64,000 nt of DNA, taken from contig NZ_AP023213.1 in assembly GCF_014218275.1 (NCBI RefSeq), positions 1,404,001 through 1,468,000 on the forward strand, given 5' to 3'. Below, piece after piece: positions 16,396 through 27,228 of the stretch. How positions within the stretch are numbered: the first letter of the stretch is position 1; every line of letters starts with the position of its first letter. The stretch is from Citrifermentans bremense (GTDB lineage: Bacteria > Desulfobacterota > Desulfuromonadia > Geobacterales > Geobacteraceae). The translations under genes and the position numbers were made by a program. The notes below the pieces were generated by a model that worked only from the letters and a program-made list of their open reading frames with translations, searched no databases and was not told the DNA's origin.

Positions 16396-19239
16396 ATGAA
16401 GCAGGCAGATCCCCAGCCACAGGAGGATTTCCTCTGGCATCGGCTGCGCCTCCCCGAACTGTACCGGACGCTCGACTCGGATCCAAAGGGTCTCAGCTCT
16501 GGGAAGGCCGCGGCGCGTCTTTTGCGCTACGGCACAAACGCCATCAGCGTCCCTCCCGGAAGGTCGCTCTACCTGAGGCTTCTGGACAACTTCACCCACC
16601 TGATGGCGCTCCTTCTCTGGGCCGGCGGCGCCATGGCGTTCGTCGGCGGGATGCCGGAACTCGGCTGGGCGATCTGGGCGGTGGTGGTGATCAACGCGGT
16701 CTTCTCCTTCTGGCAGGAGTCCCGCGCCGAGAAGGCGGTGGAGGCGCTGAAGAGACTCCTGCCGGCCCAGGTGACCGTCCTGCGCGACGGGGAGGAGCGG
16801 CTGGTCCCGGCCGAGGAACTGGTCCCCGGGGACCTGGTGCTCCTCTCCCAGGGTGACCGCTGCTCGGCGGATCTCAGGCTCGTCGAGGAATGGGACCTGA
16901 GGGTGGACCAGTCGACCCTCTCCGGCGAGTCGCACCCGGCGCGAAAGACGGCCGACCCCGTGCCGGACGAGTCCATTTCCAGAAACGAGTCCCCGAACCT
17001 CGTCTTCGCCGGGACCAGCGTTGTCTCCGGCACCGGCCGCGGCGTAGTCTTCGCCACCGGCATGCACACCGAGTTCGGCGGGATCGCGCGCCTCACCTCG
17101 GCCACCGCAGACACCCCCTCTCCCCTGCAGCAGGAAATCAACCGGATGACCCGCCTGATCTCCTTCCTGGCGCTCGCCATCGGCGTCGTCTTCTTCCTCC
17201 TCTCCGTTATGATCCTGAAACGCGAGATCCACGCCGGCTTCATCTTCGCCGTGGGGATGGTGGTCGCCTTCGTCCCGGAGGGGCTCTTGCCGACGGTGAC
17301 CCTTTCGCTCGCCATGGCGGTGCAGAGGATGGCCAAAAGGAACGCGCTGGTGAAGCGGCTTTCCTCGGTGGAGGCACTCGGCTGCTGCACGGTGATCTGC
17401 ACCGACAAGACCGGCACCCTTACCCAGAACGAGATGACGGTGCGCGAGATCTGGCTTCCGGCAGGGGCCTATACCGTCACCGGAGCGGGATACGCCCCGA
17501 CAGGCGAGATAGTCGCTGGGGACGGTTTCGTGGAGAGGCCGGCACGCGGAGCGATGCGCCGCCTGCTCGTCGCCGCCGGGCTTTGCAACGACGCCCGCGT
17601 GGTAGCGCCCGCCGTCGAGGGTTCGGCATGGACCGTGGTCGGGGACCCGACCGAGGCCGCCCTGAAGGTTGCGGCTAGAAAGGGAGGTGTCGACCTCGAA
17701 GCGGAGTCGGCCCGCCTGCCGCGCCTGCGCGAGATCCCTTTCGATGCGCAGAGAAAGAGAATGGCGACCGTGCACCGGGAGGGGGAGGGGGAAACGGTCT
17801 TCGTCAAGGGGGCTCCTGCCGAGGTGGCGGCACTTTGCCGTGCGGCCTTGAGCGACGGCGACCCCGTAGCGCTTGACGCCGGGCTGAAGCAACGGCTTTC
17901 CGAGGCGCTCGACTCCTTCGCCCGCCGCGGCTACCGGGTGCTGGCCGTGGCGGAGCGGCGGCTTCCTGAAGGGGTCACCGACTATGCGGCGCAACTGGTG
18001 GAACAAGAACTCCTCTTCCTGGGGCTCGTGGCGATGCACGACCCTCCCAGGCCGCAGGTCGCTTCCGCGGTGAAGAAGTGCCACGAAGCCGGGATCCGCA
18101 TCATCATGATGACCGGGGACTACGGCCTCACCGCGGAGAGCGTGGCGCGGCGCATCGGGGTGATGAGCGAGGAGAGAAAGTGCCGCCTGGTGAGCGGGGG
18201 GGAACTGGACGCAATGGATGACGGGGCGCTTGCCGCGGCGCTTGAAGGCGAGGTGATCTTCGCCCGCGTGGCGCCCGAGCACAAGCTCAGGGTGGTGCAG
18301 GCGCTCCAGGCTGCGGGGGAGGTGGTGGCGGTGACCGGCGACGGGGTGAACGACGCGCCGGCGCTCAAGAAGGCGGACATCGGGATCGCCATGGGGCTCG
18401 CCGGCACCGACGTCGCCAAGGAGGCCGCCGATATGGTGCTCGTCGACGACAACTTCGCCTCGATCGTGAACGCGGTCGAGGAGGGGCGCGCGGTCTACGC
18501 CAACATCAGGAAGTTCGTCACCTACATCCTTACCAGCAACGTCCCGGAGGCCTGGCCCTTCATACTGCAGATCATGCTGAACCTGCCGCTCCCCTTGACC
18601 GTGATGCAGGTCCTCGCCATCGATCTCGGCACGGACATGCTGCCGGCGCTCGCCCTGGGGACCGAGCCGCCGGAACAGGGGATCATGGAGCGCCCCCCGC
18701 GCCCCCGCAAGGAGCGGCTCATCAACAAAAAACTCCTGGGGCGGGCCTTCCTCTGGCTGGGGAGCATGCAGGCGCTCTTCTGCCTCGCCGGGTTCTTCCT
18801 CCTCTACCTGAGCTACGGCTATGAAGAGCTTCTGCATCTGCCGCGCCCGGACCTCCTCCCTTACCGGGAGCGGCTTTTGTCGGCCGATGGCACCGTGTAC
18901 GTGCTGGCCACCACCATATTCTTCGCCGGTGTCGTCTGTGCCCAGGTCGGCAACGCGTTTGCCTGCCGCACGGACCGGGTCTCGGTCTTCTCGGTCGGCT
19001 TTTTCAGCAACCGCTTCCTCCTGGCGGGGATCGTCTTCGAGCTCGCGCTTTGCCTGCTCTTGATCTACCTGCCGCCGCTGCAGCCTGTGTTCGAGGTGGG
19101 GGCGCTGCCGGGGAGGTTCTGGGGGATCACCCTCTGTTTCCCGCTGCTCCTTTTGCTGGCCGAGGAGGGGCGCAAGGCGTGGCTGCGGGGACGGGAACAG
19201 AAAAAGGGCGCCTTGGGCGCCTCTTCAGAGAAGAGATAG
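16396..19239 (+). CDS. P2-type cation-transporting ATPase
   Basis: 947 residues if translation starts at the ATG at 16396; a TTG at 16318 in the same frame is less likely. Domain order: cation-ATPase N-terminus (RLLRYGTNAI), M1-M2, actuator domain with SGES (about 176-179), M3-M4 with PEGLLPTVTLSLA (about 294), phosphorylation motif CTDKTGTLTQNEM (Asp337), nucleotide-binding domain (KGAPAEVAALC), the MTGDYGLTAE and VTGDGVNDAPALKKADIGIAMG hinge, and the C-terminal helices M5-M10. The PEGLL loop resembles the Na+/K+ and Ca2+ pump group. The transported ion is not certain. Two RCK proteins follow at once, suggesting K+ or Na+ handling. Confidence 0.9.
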   Translation: MKQADPQPQEDFLWHRLRLPELYRTLDSDPKGLSSGKAAARLLRYGTNAISVPPGRSLYLRLLDNFTHLMALLLWAGGAMAFVGGMPELGWAIWAVVVINAVFSFWQESRAEKAVEALKRLLPAQVTVLRDGEERLVPAEELVPGDLVLLSQGDRCSADLRLVEEWDLRVDQSTLSGESHPARKTADPVPDESISRNESPNLVFAGTSVVSGTGRGVVFATGMHTEFGGIARLTSATADTPSPLQQEINRMTRLISFLALAIGVVFFLLSVMILKREIHAGFIFAVGMVVAFVPEGLLPTVTLSLAMAVQRMAKRNALVKRLSSVEALGCCTVICTDKTGTLTQNEMTVREIWLPAGAYTVTGAGYAPTGEIVAGDGFVERPARGAMRRLLVAAGLCNDARVVAPAVEGSAWTVVGDPTEAALKVAARKGGVDLEAESARLPRLREIPFDAQRKRMATVHREGEGETVFVKGAPAEVAALCRAALSDGDPVALDAGLKQRLSEALDSFARRGYRVLAVAERRLPEGVTDYAAQLVEQELLFLGLVAMHDPPRPQVASAVKKCHEAGIRIIMMTGDYGLTAESVARRIGVMSEERKCRLVSGGELDAMDDGALAAALEGEVIFARVAPEHKLRVVQALQAAGEVVAVTGDGVNDAPALKKADIGIAMGLAGTDVAKEAADMVLVDDNFASIVNAVEEGRAVYANIRKFVTYILTSNVPEAWPFILQIMLNLPLPLTVMQVLAIDLGTDMLPALALGTEPPEQGIMERPPRPRKERLINKKLLGRAFLWLGSMQALFCLAGFFLLYLSYGYEELLHLPRPDLLPYRERLLSADGTVYVLATTIFFAGVVCAQVGNAFACRTDRVSVFSVGFFSNRFLLAGIVFELALCLLLIYLPPLQPVFEVGALPGRFWGITLCFPLLLLLAEEGRKAWLRGREQKKGALGASSEKR

Positions 19240-19266
19240 CAGCGGGGAGCCTGCGGGAGGTGTGAC

Positions 19267-19917
19267 ATGAAGATCGTCGTGATCGGCTGCGGGAGATTGG
19301 GGGCTGGGCTTGCCGAGGCGCTTTCGGCCCGGGGCGTGGAGGTTGCCGTGGTGGACCGGGACCCTGGTGCCTTCGGGCGGCTTTCCCCCACCTTTGGCGG
19401 GAGGACTGTGACAGGGGTGGGGTTCGACCGGGAGGTCCTTTTGCAGGCGGGGATCGAGCAGGCGGACGCGCTGGCGGCGGTCACCTCGAGCGACGAGGTG
19501 AACGTGGTGACCGCCCGGGTGGCCCGCATCCTGTTCCGGGTCCCCCGGGTCGCGGCGCGGCTCTTCGATCCCGGCAACGAGGAGGTGTACCGGCGCCTGG
19601 GGCTCACCACCATCTCCCACGTCACCTGGGGGGTGAACCGGCTCTCCGAGCTCCTCTGCTACTCGCCCCTGCAGACGGTGAAGAGCCTGGGAAGCGGCGA
19701 GGTGGAGCTCGTGGAGGTTGAGTTGCCGCAGCTTCTGGCGGGAAGGAGCGTGCGCGAGCTGAGCGTTCCGGGCGAGATCCAGGTGGTGGCGCTGACCCGG
19801 CAGGGGCGGACCCTGATACCGACCCCGGGAAGCGAGTTCCGCGCCGGAGACCTGTTGCACCTGGCGCTGCACTCTTCCGGCTCGGGGAGGCTCAAGGAGC
19901 TGCTCGGCCTGCAATAG
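19267..19917 (+). CDS. TrkA-family (RCK) potassium-regulatory protein 1
   Basis: 216 residues. An N-terminal Rossmann domain with MKIVVIGCGRLGAGLAEAL and acidic VVDRD (NAD(H) binding) is followed by a C-terminal TrkA_C/RCK_C domain (VELPQLLAGRSVRELSVPG ... GSEFRAGDLLHLALH). Cytoplasmic RCK proteins gate K+ channels or transporters in response to nucleotides. It is 27 bp downstream of the ATPase and 9 bp upstream of a second RCK protein, so the three are probably one operon. Confidence 0.9.
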   Translation: MKIVVIGCGRLGAGLAEALSARGVEVAVVDRDPGAFGRLSPTFGGRTVTGVGFDREVLLQAGIEQADALAAVTSSDEVNVVTARVARILFRVPRVAARLFDPGNEEVYRRLGLTTISHVTWGVNRLSELLCYSPLQTVKSLGSGEVELVEVELPQLLAGRSVRELSVPGEIQVVALTRQGRTLIPTPGSEFRAGDLLHLALHSSGSGRLKELLGLQ

Positions 19918-19926
19918 GAGGAATAC

Positions 19927-20604
19927 ATGTTCGTCATCATAGTGGGAGGCGGCAAGGTGGGGGAGCATCTGGCTCGGCTGCTGCAAAAAGGAGGGAAGCA
20001 TGTGCGCCTCGTCGAGCAGAGGGGGGAGAGTATCCCCGCGCTCAAGCGGGATTTGGGGGAGGAGGCGGTGTTTTATGGAAGCGGTACCGATCCGAGGCTC
20101 TTGGAGTCGGCGGGGGTGAGGGAGGCGGACGTGGTGGCGGCTGTCACCGGCGCCGACGAGACCAACCTGGTTGTGGCGGGGCTTTGCCGCTCGGAATTCC
20201 GGGTGCCGCGCGTGATCGCCCGGGTGAACCACCCGAAGAACCTCTGGATGTTCACCCCGAAGCTCGGCGTCGACGTGGCCTTGAACCAGGCCGACATCCT
20301 CTCCCACCTGGTGGCCGAGGAGATGTCGCTGGGTGAGATGATGACCCTCTTGAAGCTGACCAAGGGGGAGTATTCGCTGGTGGAGGAGAAGGTGCATCCG
20401 AAGTCGGCGGTGGCGGCAAAGGCGATCAGGGAGATGGAACTCCCGGCGCAGAGCGTCATCGCCGCGGTGATCAGGGGGGGAAAGCTCCTGGTGCCGCGCG
20501 GCGACCTGGTGCTGCAGGCAGGCGACGAGGTGCTGGCCGTGGTGCACGCCGCGGAGATCCCGAGGCTCTCGGCCCTTCTGGGCGCCCCGGCAGCGGAGGA
20601 GTAG
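19927..20604 (+). CDS. TrkA-family (RCK) potassium-regulatory protein 2
   Basis: 225 residues. MFVIIVGGGKVGEHLARLL and VRLVEQRGE form the NAD-binding loop; the middle reads GADETNLVVAGLCRSEF and the C-terminal RCK_C domain reads SVIAAVIRGGKLLVPRGDLVLQAGDEVLAV. It is a paralogue of the preceding gene, with AGGAGG just ahead of the ATG. RCK domains work as dimers or hetero-octamers, so the pair may form one gating ring. No channel or Trk membrane subunit is in the window. Confidence 0.9.
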   Translation: MFVIIVGGGKVGEHLARLLQKGGKHVRLVEQRGESIPALKRDLGEEAVFYGSGTDPRLLESAGVREADVVAAVTGADETNLVVAGLCRSEFRVPRVIARVNHPKNLWMFTPKLGVDVALNQADILSHLVAEEMSLGEMMTLLKLTKGEYSLVEEKVHPKSAVAAKAIREMELPAQSVIAAVIRGGKLLVPRGDLVLQAGDEVLAVVHAAEIPRLSALLGAPAAEE

Positions 20605-20627
20605 CTGCCCGGAAGTCGTCTACGCAA

Positions 20628-20670
20628 GAGGCAAATCCCCCCTGTCCCCCCTTCGCAAAGGGGGGGACGC
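20628..20670. repeat. REP-like inverted repeat
   Basis: GCAAATCCCCCCTGTCCCCCCTTCGCAAAGGGGGGGACGCG: a C6/G6 hairpin with a TTCGCAAA loop. The left part recurs at 13434-13452. It follows the TrkA operon and may act as a terminator. Confidence 0.6.
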
Positions 20671-20765
20671 GAGTCCTCGTGCAGCGCTTCATGGCAAAGT
20701 TATGCGTGGAATGCCGAACTTATAGTTGTCAATTGTCCATTGTCAATCGTCAATTGCCTCTGCAG

Positions 20766-23700
20766 TTAGCCGTCAATCGCCTCCGACAGCACCCTCCCTA
20801 TCTCCCTGGCTGTGTAAGGCTTCACCAGGGTGGCGCAGAAGCCGCAGCTGCGGTACTCGGACATTACGGGATCGTTGGAGTAACCGCTGGAAACGATGAG
20901 CCGCGCCGTGGGGTCGAGCGCGAGGATCTGCTGCGCCGCCTCCTTCCCCCCCATCCCTCCCGGGACGGTGAGGTCCATGATCACCGCGGAGTAGCGCTCC
21001 CCCCGCGCGCAACCGGCGCGGTAGAGCTCGACCGCCTCCGCGCCGTCGCCGCAGACCTCGACCCGGTAGCCCAGCGCGGCGAGCATGTCCCGGGTAAGCT
21101 CCCTGATCATCTCCTCGTCGTCCATGACCACCACGCTTTCTCCACCGCCATGAGCGCGGCCGGCGTGGTCCTGCCCCTCCTCCGCGGCCACGCAGTGCCC
21201 GGTGGAGGGGAGGTAGATGGTGAAGGTGGTCCCCTTTTCCAGGACCGAGTCCACGAGGACGATGCCGCCGTGCCTGGCGACGATGGAGTGGGTCGAAGCA
21301 AGCCCCAGGCCGGTGCCGCTGGTCTTGGTGGTGAAGTAGGGATCGAAGATCCTTTCCAGGTCCTCCTCGCGGATGCCGCACCCCTGGTCGCTGAAGCTGA
21401 TCCGCAGATACGGGCCGGGCGCGAGGCCGAAGGGGTTGCCGATTTCCATCACGGTATCCTCCCCGGCGACGGTCAGCGTCCCTCCCCCGGGCATGGCGTG
21501 CACGGCGTTGATGACGATGTTGTTGAAGGCCTGGCTTATCTGCCCCTCGTCGGCCTCGATGACGCAGACGTCGTCCGGGATGTCGATCGCCGCCTTGACG
21601 TTGGTGCCGCGCAAAACCAGCGAAAGCGACTCCCCGACCAGCGGCTTCACCGAGAACGCCTTCTTGATCGGCTGTCCCCCCCGGGCGAAGGTGAGAAGCT
21701 GCGAGGCGAGCTCCGCAGCCCTCTGGCAGGCCTTCTCCGCCTTTGAAAGCGGCGCCGCCGCCTTGTGGCGGGGTTCGAGGGAGAGCTCGGCGAAGGTGAT
21801 GTTCCCCACGATCCCGGTGAGGATGTTGTTGAAGTCGTGGGCGATACCCCCCGCCAGCACCCCGAGGCTTTCCAGCTTCTGCATGTTGAGCATCTGCGCC
21901 TCGATCCGCTTGTTCTCCAGCTCCAGGCGCCTCTCCTGGGTGATGTCCTGCCCCAGCACAAGAAGGTGGGGCTTCCCCTCCACCTCGAAGCGGGAGAGGT
22001 GGCAGCGCAGCGTGACGTCGTTTTCCCCGGAGGTCGGCAGTTGCGCCTCGAAGGGGCGCGCGTCGCCGTCGGCGAGGACACTTTCCGCGACCGCGATGAG
22101 CCCGCCGTCGCGCCAGGAGGACGAGTTTCTGAAGTTGCGCCCCAGCAGGGCCTCCTTGTCGTTGCCGGAGATGTCGGCGGCGGCCTGGTTCACCAGGATG
22201 CAGGCGCCGCTCTCACCGTCGAAAACGGTGATCCCCATCGGGGAATGTGCCAGCAGGGTCTCCACCAGCATGAGCGCCTTCTGCCGGGCCTCGTCCGCCT
22301 TGATGCGGTCGGTGATGTCGGAGATGATCCCGACCAGCGCCTGGAGCTTCCCGTCCGGGGTCTCCAGCCTCCTGCCGGAGAGGTAGCCCCAGAACTCCCC
22401 GCCTTCCCCGCACCGGTAGCGGCGCTCGGTAGAGGCCTGGTCCACCTCGCCGCGGATCAGCTTCTCCATGAGGGCGCTACCCGTGGCGCACTGCCCGGGG
22501 TGGAGATGGCTCAAATAGGAGGAGCCGATCAGTTCGTCGTGCGTGCAGCCGAACATCTCGGCCATCCTCTTGTTGGCGAAGCGGATGATCCCCTCCGGGT
22601 CCACCATGATGATCCCTGCCTGCGAGGTCTCGAAGATGACGCGCAGCCGTTCCTCGCTCTCCCTGAAAGCCTCCTCCGCCGCCTTGCGCTCGGCGACCTC
22701 CCCCTTCAGGTCCTGGTTCAGCTGCCTGAATTTCATCACGATGACGACCAGCACCACTATCACGGCGCCGCACACGAGCAGTACCCTGAGCACGAGACGG
22801 TAGTCGGTCCCCGGGGCCGGGTCGAAGCTCACGCCGGTGGTGTCGAAACCGCGCGGCACCATCCCCAGTTCCTCGAACGATTTGCCGATGTGGCGCCAGC
22901 GCGCGGGGTTCTGGTAACCCATCTCCACCAGCGTGGGCTGGATCAGGGACTCCATCTGGTTCGCCTCGAACATGAGCCAGTCGCGGCTTTTTTTGCGGGA
23001 GTACTTGGCGAGGATCAGCTCGGCCACTTCGGCCTTGTGGGCCATGGCGTAGCGCCAGCCGTCCAGCGTAGCCTCGCGGAAGGCCTCGACGAATTCGCGC
23101 CTGGTGTCGATGTTGGCGCGGGTGGTGAAGAAGTTGTCGCCGTAAAAGTCGATGCCGTAGGTAAGGGGGGAGAAAAGCAGGTAGGGTTCGCCCTTTTGCT
23201 CCAGGATGAAGGGCTCGTTGAAGCTGTACCCCATCATGACGTCAGCCTTGCCGTCGATGAGGTCCTGGGGGTCGCCGCTGTGCGGGACCTGCACCAGCTC
23301 CTTTTCGTCGACGCCGTTTTGCCGCAAAAGCGTCAGCATGTCGCCGTGCTGGTTGGAGTACATGAACCTGCGGCGCGCCATGTCGGCGAGGGAGTGGATC
23401 CCGGTGCGGCGGGGGGTGATCAGCACCCCTGCGGAATGCTGGAAGATCTGCCCCAGCACCACCAGGTCTTCGCCGCGGGCGCGGCGCAAGAGGATCGCCG
23501 AGGTCCCCACGCCGAAGTCGGCCCGGCCGGAGAGGACTTCGTCCTCCACCTCGGTTGCCGGCCCACCTTCCTTGATGGTGACGTCGAGGCCGGCCCGGCG
23601 GTAGAACCCTTTCTCCAGCGCCGCGTAGTAGCCGGCGAACTGGAAGTGATGCAGCCATTTGAGCTGGAGAGTCGCCTTCTCCAGCGCCTGCGCGGGACAG

Positions 23701-23777
23701 GGGACGAGGAGCAGGGCGATGAAGGCGAGGGAAATTGCCACAAACTGGGGGCAACGCCCCCGGCGATGGTGGTTCAT
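20766..23777 (-). CDS. Hybrid histidine kinase with periplasmic NMT1-type binding domain
   Basis: 1003 residues. A signal/anchor region (about 1-32) is followed by a THI5/NMT1-type solute-binding domain (about 33-320; KATLQLKWLHHFQFAGYYAALEKG, then GYSFNEPFILEQKGEP) and a membrane helix (about 325-345, VLLVCGAVIVVLVVIVM). Two PAS domains precede HisKA with [13 protein letters not shown] (about His647), HATPase (DQGCGIREEDLERIF, GTGLGLASTHSIV) and a C-terminal receiver (acceptor about Asp935, IMDLTVPGG). NMT1 domains bind pyrimidine or organosulfonate-like ligands, so it may sense such a nutrient; the true ligand is not known. Confidence 0.9.
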   Translation of the reverse strand: MNHHRRGRCPQFVAISLAFIALLLVPCPAQALEKATLQLKWLHHFQFAGYYAALEKGFYRRAGLDVTIKEGGPATEVEDEVLSGRADFGVGTSAILLRRARGEDLVVLGQIFQHSAGVLITPRRTGIHSLADMARRRFMYSNQHGDMLTLLRQNGVDEKELVQVPHSGDPQDLIDGKADVMMGYSFNEPFILEQKGEPYLLFSPLTYGIDFYGDNFFTTRANIDTRREFVEAFREATLDGWRYAMAHKAEVAELILAKYSRKKSRDWLMFEANQMESLIQPTLVEMGYQNPARWRHIGKSFEELGMVPRGFDTTGVSFDPAPGTDYRLVLRVLLVCGAVIVVLVVIVMKFRQLNQDLKGEVAERKAAEEAFRESEERLRVIFETSQAGIIMVDPEGIIRFANKRMAEMFGCTHDELIGSSYLSHLHPGQCATGSALMEKLIRGEVDQASTERRYRCGEGGEFWGYLSGRRLETPDGKLQALVGIISDITDRIKADEARQKALMLVETLLAHSPMGITVFDGESGACILVNQAAADISGNDKEALLGRNFRNSSSWRDGGLIAVAESVLADGDARPFEAQLPTSGENDVTLRCHLSRFEVEGKPHLLVLGQDITQERRLELENKRIEAQMLNMQKLESLGVLAGGIAHDFNNILTGIVGNITFAELSLEPRHKAAAPLSKAEKACQRAAELASQLLTFARGGQPIKKAFSVKPLVGESLSLVLRGTNVKAAIDIPDDVCVIEADEGQISQAFNNIVINAVHAMPGGGTLTVAGEDTVMEIGNPFGLAPGPYLRISFSDQGCGIREEDLERIFDPYFTTKTSGTGLGLASTHSIVARHGGIVLVDSVLEKGTTFTIYLPSTGHCVAAEEGQDHAGRAHGGGESVVVMDDEEMIRELTRDMLAALGYRVEVCGDGAEAVELYRAGCARGERYSAVIMDLTVPGGMGGKEAAQQILALDPTARLIVSSGYSNDPVMSEYRSCGFCATLVKPYTAREIGRVLSEAIDG

Positions 23778-23816
23778 AACGCGCTCCTCAGGGACCGGCA
23801 GCGCCGGCGGCGCGGG

Positions 23817-24203
23817 TCAGCGCGCCCCGCAGTAGTCGGCGAGGTAGCCCCGGATCCGCTCCAGGTACTCGTCCCCCCCTTGCCGTGTGTCGCTCATAAG
23901 CTTGATCAAGGAGGGGATCCGCCGCTCTGCCTCTTCCGCACTCCCCAGGAACTTTACCCCGACCAGCCGCTCGCAGCCGTGGACCACCTCGCAGTCGATC
24001 CTCAGGGGAGGAAGCGGCGCGTCATCCACCTGCAACTGCAGGACGCACGCCTCCCCGACCGCCAAGGGGGAGAGATCGTCCAGGTGCAAGAGCGCCCCGT
24101 TCAAGGAGACGTTCTCCAGGCAGCCTTTGTGGCAGTCGTCCCTTATCAGCACCTCTACGCTGTGTGATGATGGGGCACGGTAGAACCGGCGCGAATCTTT
24201 CAT
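23817..24203 (-). CDS. PilZ-domain protein
   Basis: 128 residues. RRFYRA at residues 5-10 gives the RxxxR part of the c-di-GMP site and LENVSLNGALLHL the (D/N)xSxxG part, followed by a beta barrel (CVLQLQVDD, LRIDCEVVHG, VGVKFLG). It is likely a c-di-GMP effector of the PilZ type, lacking other domains. It lies 39 bp upstream of the NMT1 hybrid kinase on the same strand and may be co-transcribed with it. Its partner cannot be inferred; c-di-GMP enzymes occur at 55.5 kb. Confidence 0.85.
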   Translation of the reverse strand: MKDSRRFYRAPSSHSVEVLIRDDCHKGCLENVSLNGALLHLDDLSPLAVGEACVLQLQVDDAPLPPLRIDCEVVHGCERLVGVKFLGSAEEAERRIPSLIKLMSDTRQGGDEYLERIRGYLADYCGAR

Positions 24204-24448
24204 GGATTCCGTCTCCGTCTGAGGGGGCGCTTTGTCTCAAAGGCGGCACTGTCTATTGTATCGGAGAGCAGCCGACTCTGCTTGAGATGTTTGCTGAAAA
24301 TACCACACCTTGCCGGCCCGGGGACACCATTATCTGTTTTATTTAATAAGTCTTGAAACTGAAGCGCCACTCTTGTATAAGAATTAAGCGTATTCACACC
24401 GAGTCTTTGCCTGGATATTACTAAACCTATTGCCGAGACAAGCTGGTA

Positions 24449-24796
24449 ATGTCACTCTCCACCCCCGCACCCCGCTTCTCACTTTTTTTCCTTTTCCTTT
24501 TGGTTGCCTTGACCGCTGAGGGGACCCTCCCATTGCCTGTCCTTGCCGTCTACTTAGCTTCCGGGACCGCCGCAGCGGCGGCTTATGCTGCGGACAAGCG
24601 GGCGGCGGAGCAGGGGCGCCGCAGGGTGGCGGAGAGGACCCTGCACCTTTTGGGACTTCTCGGGGGATGGCCGGGCGCCGCCCTGGCGCAGTGGGCGTTC
24701 AGGCACAAGACCCGCAAGCGCCGGTTCGTCCTGGTCTTCAGGGTCACGGCGCTTGTCAACTGCGGAGCCCTCGCGCTCTTCGTGGCCTTTGGCTGA
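24449..24796 (+). CDS. DUF1294 membrane protein
   Basis: 115 residues with two or three hydrophobic helices (LFFLFLLVALTAEG, VLAVYLASGTAAAAAYAADK, ALVNCGALALFVAFG). The loop RTLHLLGLLGGWPGAALAQWAFRHKTRKRRF is the hallmark of the DUF1294 family, small inner-membrane proteins of unknown function, often found fused to a cold-shock domain elsewhere. Here it stands alone, upstream of a hybrid kinase on the same strand. Confidence 0.85.
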   Translation: MSLSTPAPRFSLFFLFLLVALTAEGTLPLPVLAVYLASGTAAAAAYAADKRAAEQGRRRVAERTLHLLGLLGGWPGAALAQWAFRHKTRKRRFVLVFRVTALVNCGALALFVAFG

Positions 24797-24923
24797 GGCC
24801 GTCCGCCGCCGCTTTACCGCAGCACCCCCACCCAGCCACTCCCGCCTGCGGCGAGAAGGGTGAGGATATGTGGACGGGTATTGATATGACATGCAATAGC
24901 TGAAACTGCTTTCGGGAGGGACG

Positions 24924-26852
<1,929 letters not shown>

Positions 26853-26884
26853 ACCTCGCAACCAGGAAGACAGATTGAAGAAAA

Positions 26885-26919
26885 GCCCCCGTGCCGTTGA
26901 AGGCGTGGGGGCTTTTTTA
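26885..26919 (+). terminator. Rho-independent terminator
   Basis: AGCCCCCGTGCC/GGCGTGGGGGCT stem with a TTTTTT tail, after the PAS-PAS hybrid kinase. Confidence 0.85.
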
Positions 26920-27228
26920 GTTGTGTAGGCACTGTCTGGTTTGGAGCAGGTAAAGCTCACACTGTCACAGAAGCAGTATGGGTATGTCGGAAGCAGTGTT
27001 GATAAACAGTAATATTGTCTCAGGGGGGCGGCAACGGTCGTATCAGTTGCAGCACTTGAAGACATCAGGTTTTATGGTAAATATTTGCAGGCATCATTGT
27101 CTTACAAACTGCCTTCTTTTGACTTTGGTCAAATCCTTTCCCAGCGGTTTAATGCATCTATACAGCGCTTTCATTCTATGCAGACTTTAATCTTGCAGAA
27201 CCACCACACATGACAGAGGAGAGAAAAC
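26920..27228 (+). other. Upstream region of the octaheme nitrite reductase
   Basis: About 300 bp without a gene. It contains the palindrome TTGACTTTGGTCAA at 27119-27132 and the Shine-Dalgarno GAGGAGAG before the ATG at 27229. Nothing else is assigned. Confidence 0.6.
27119..27132 (+). promoter_or_regulatory. Palindromic FNR/CRP-type operator candidate
   Basis: TTGAC-TTTG-GTCAA is a perfect inverted repeat of the FNR/DNR (TTGAT-N4-ATCAA) class, 97 bp upstream of the nitrite reductase ATG. A CRP/FNR-family regulator responding to oxygen, nitrite or NO could bind here. Confidence 0.45.
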
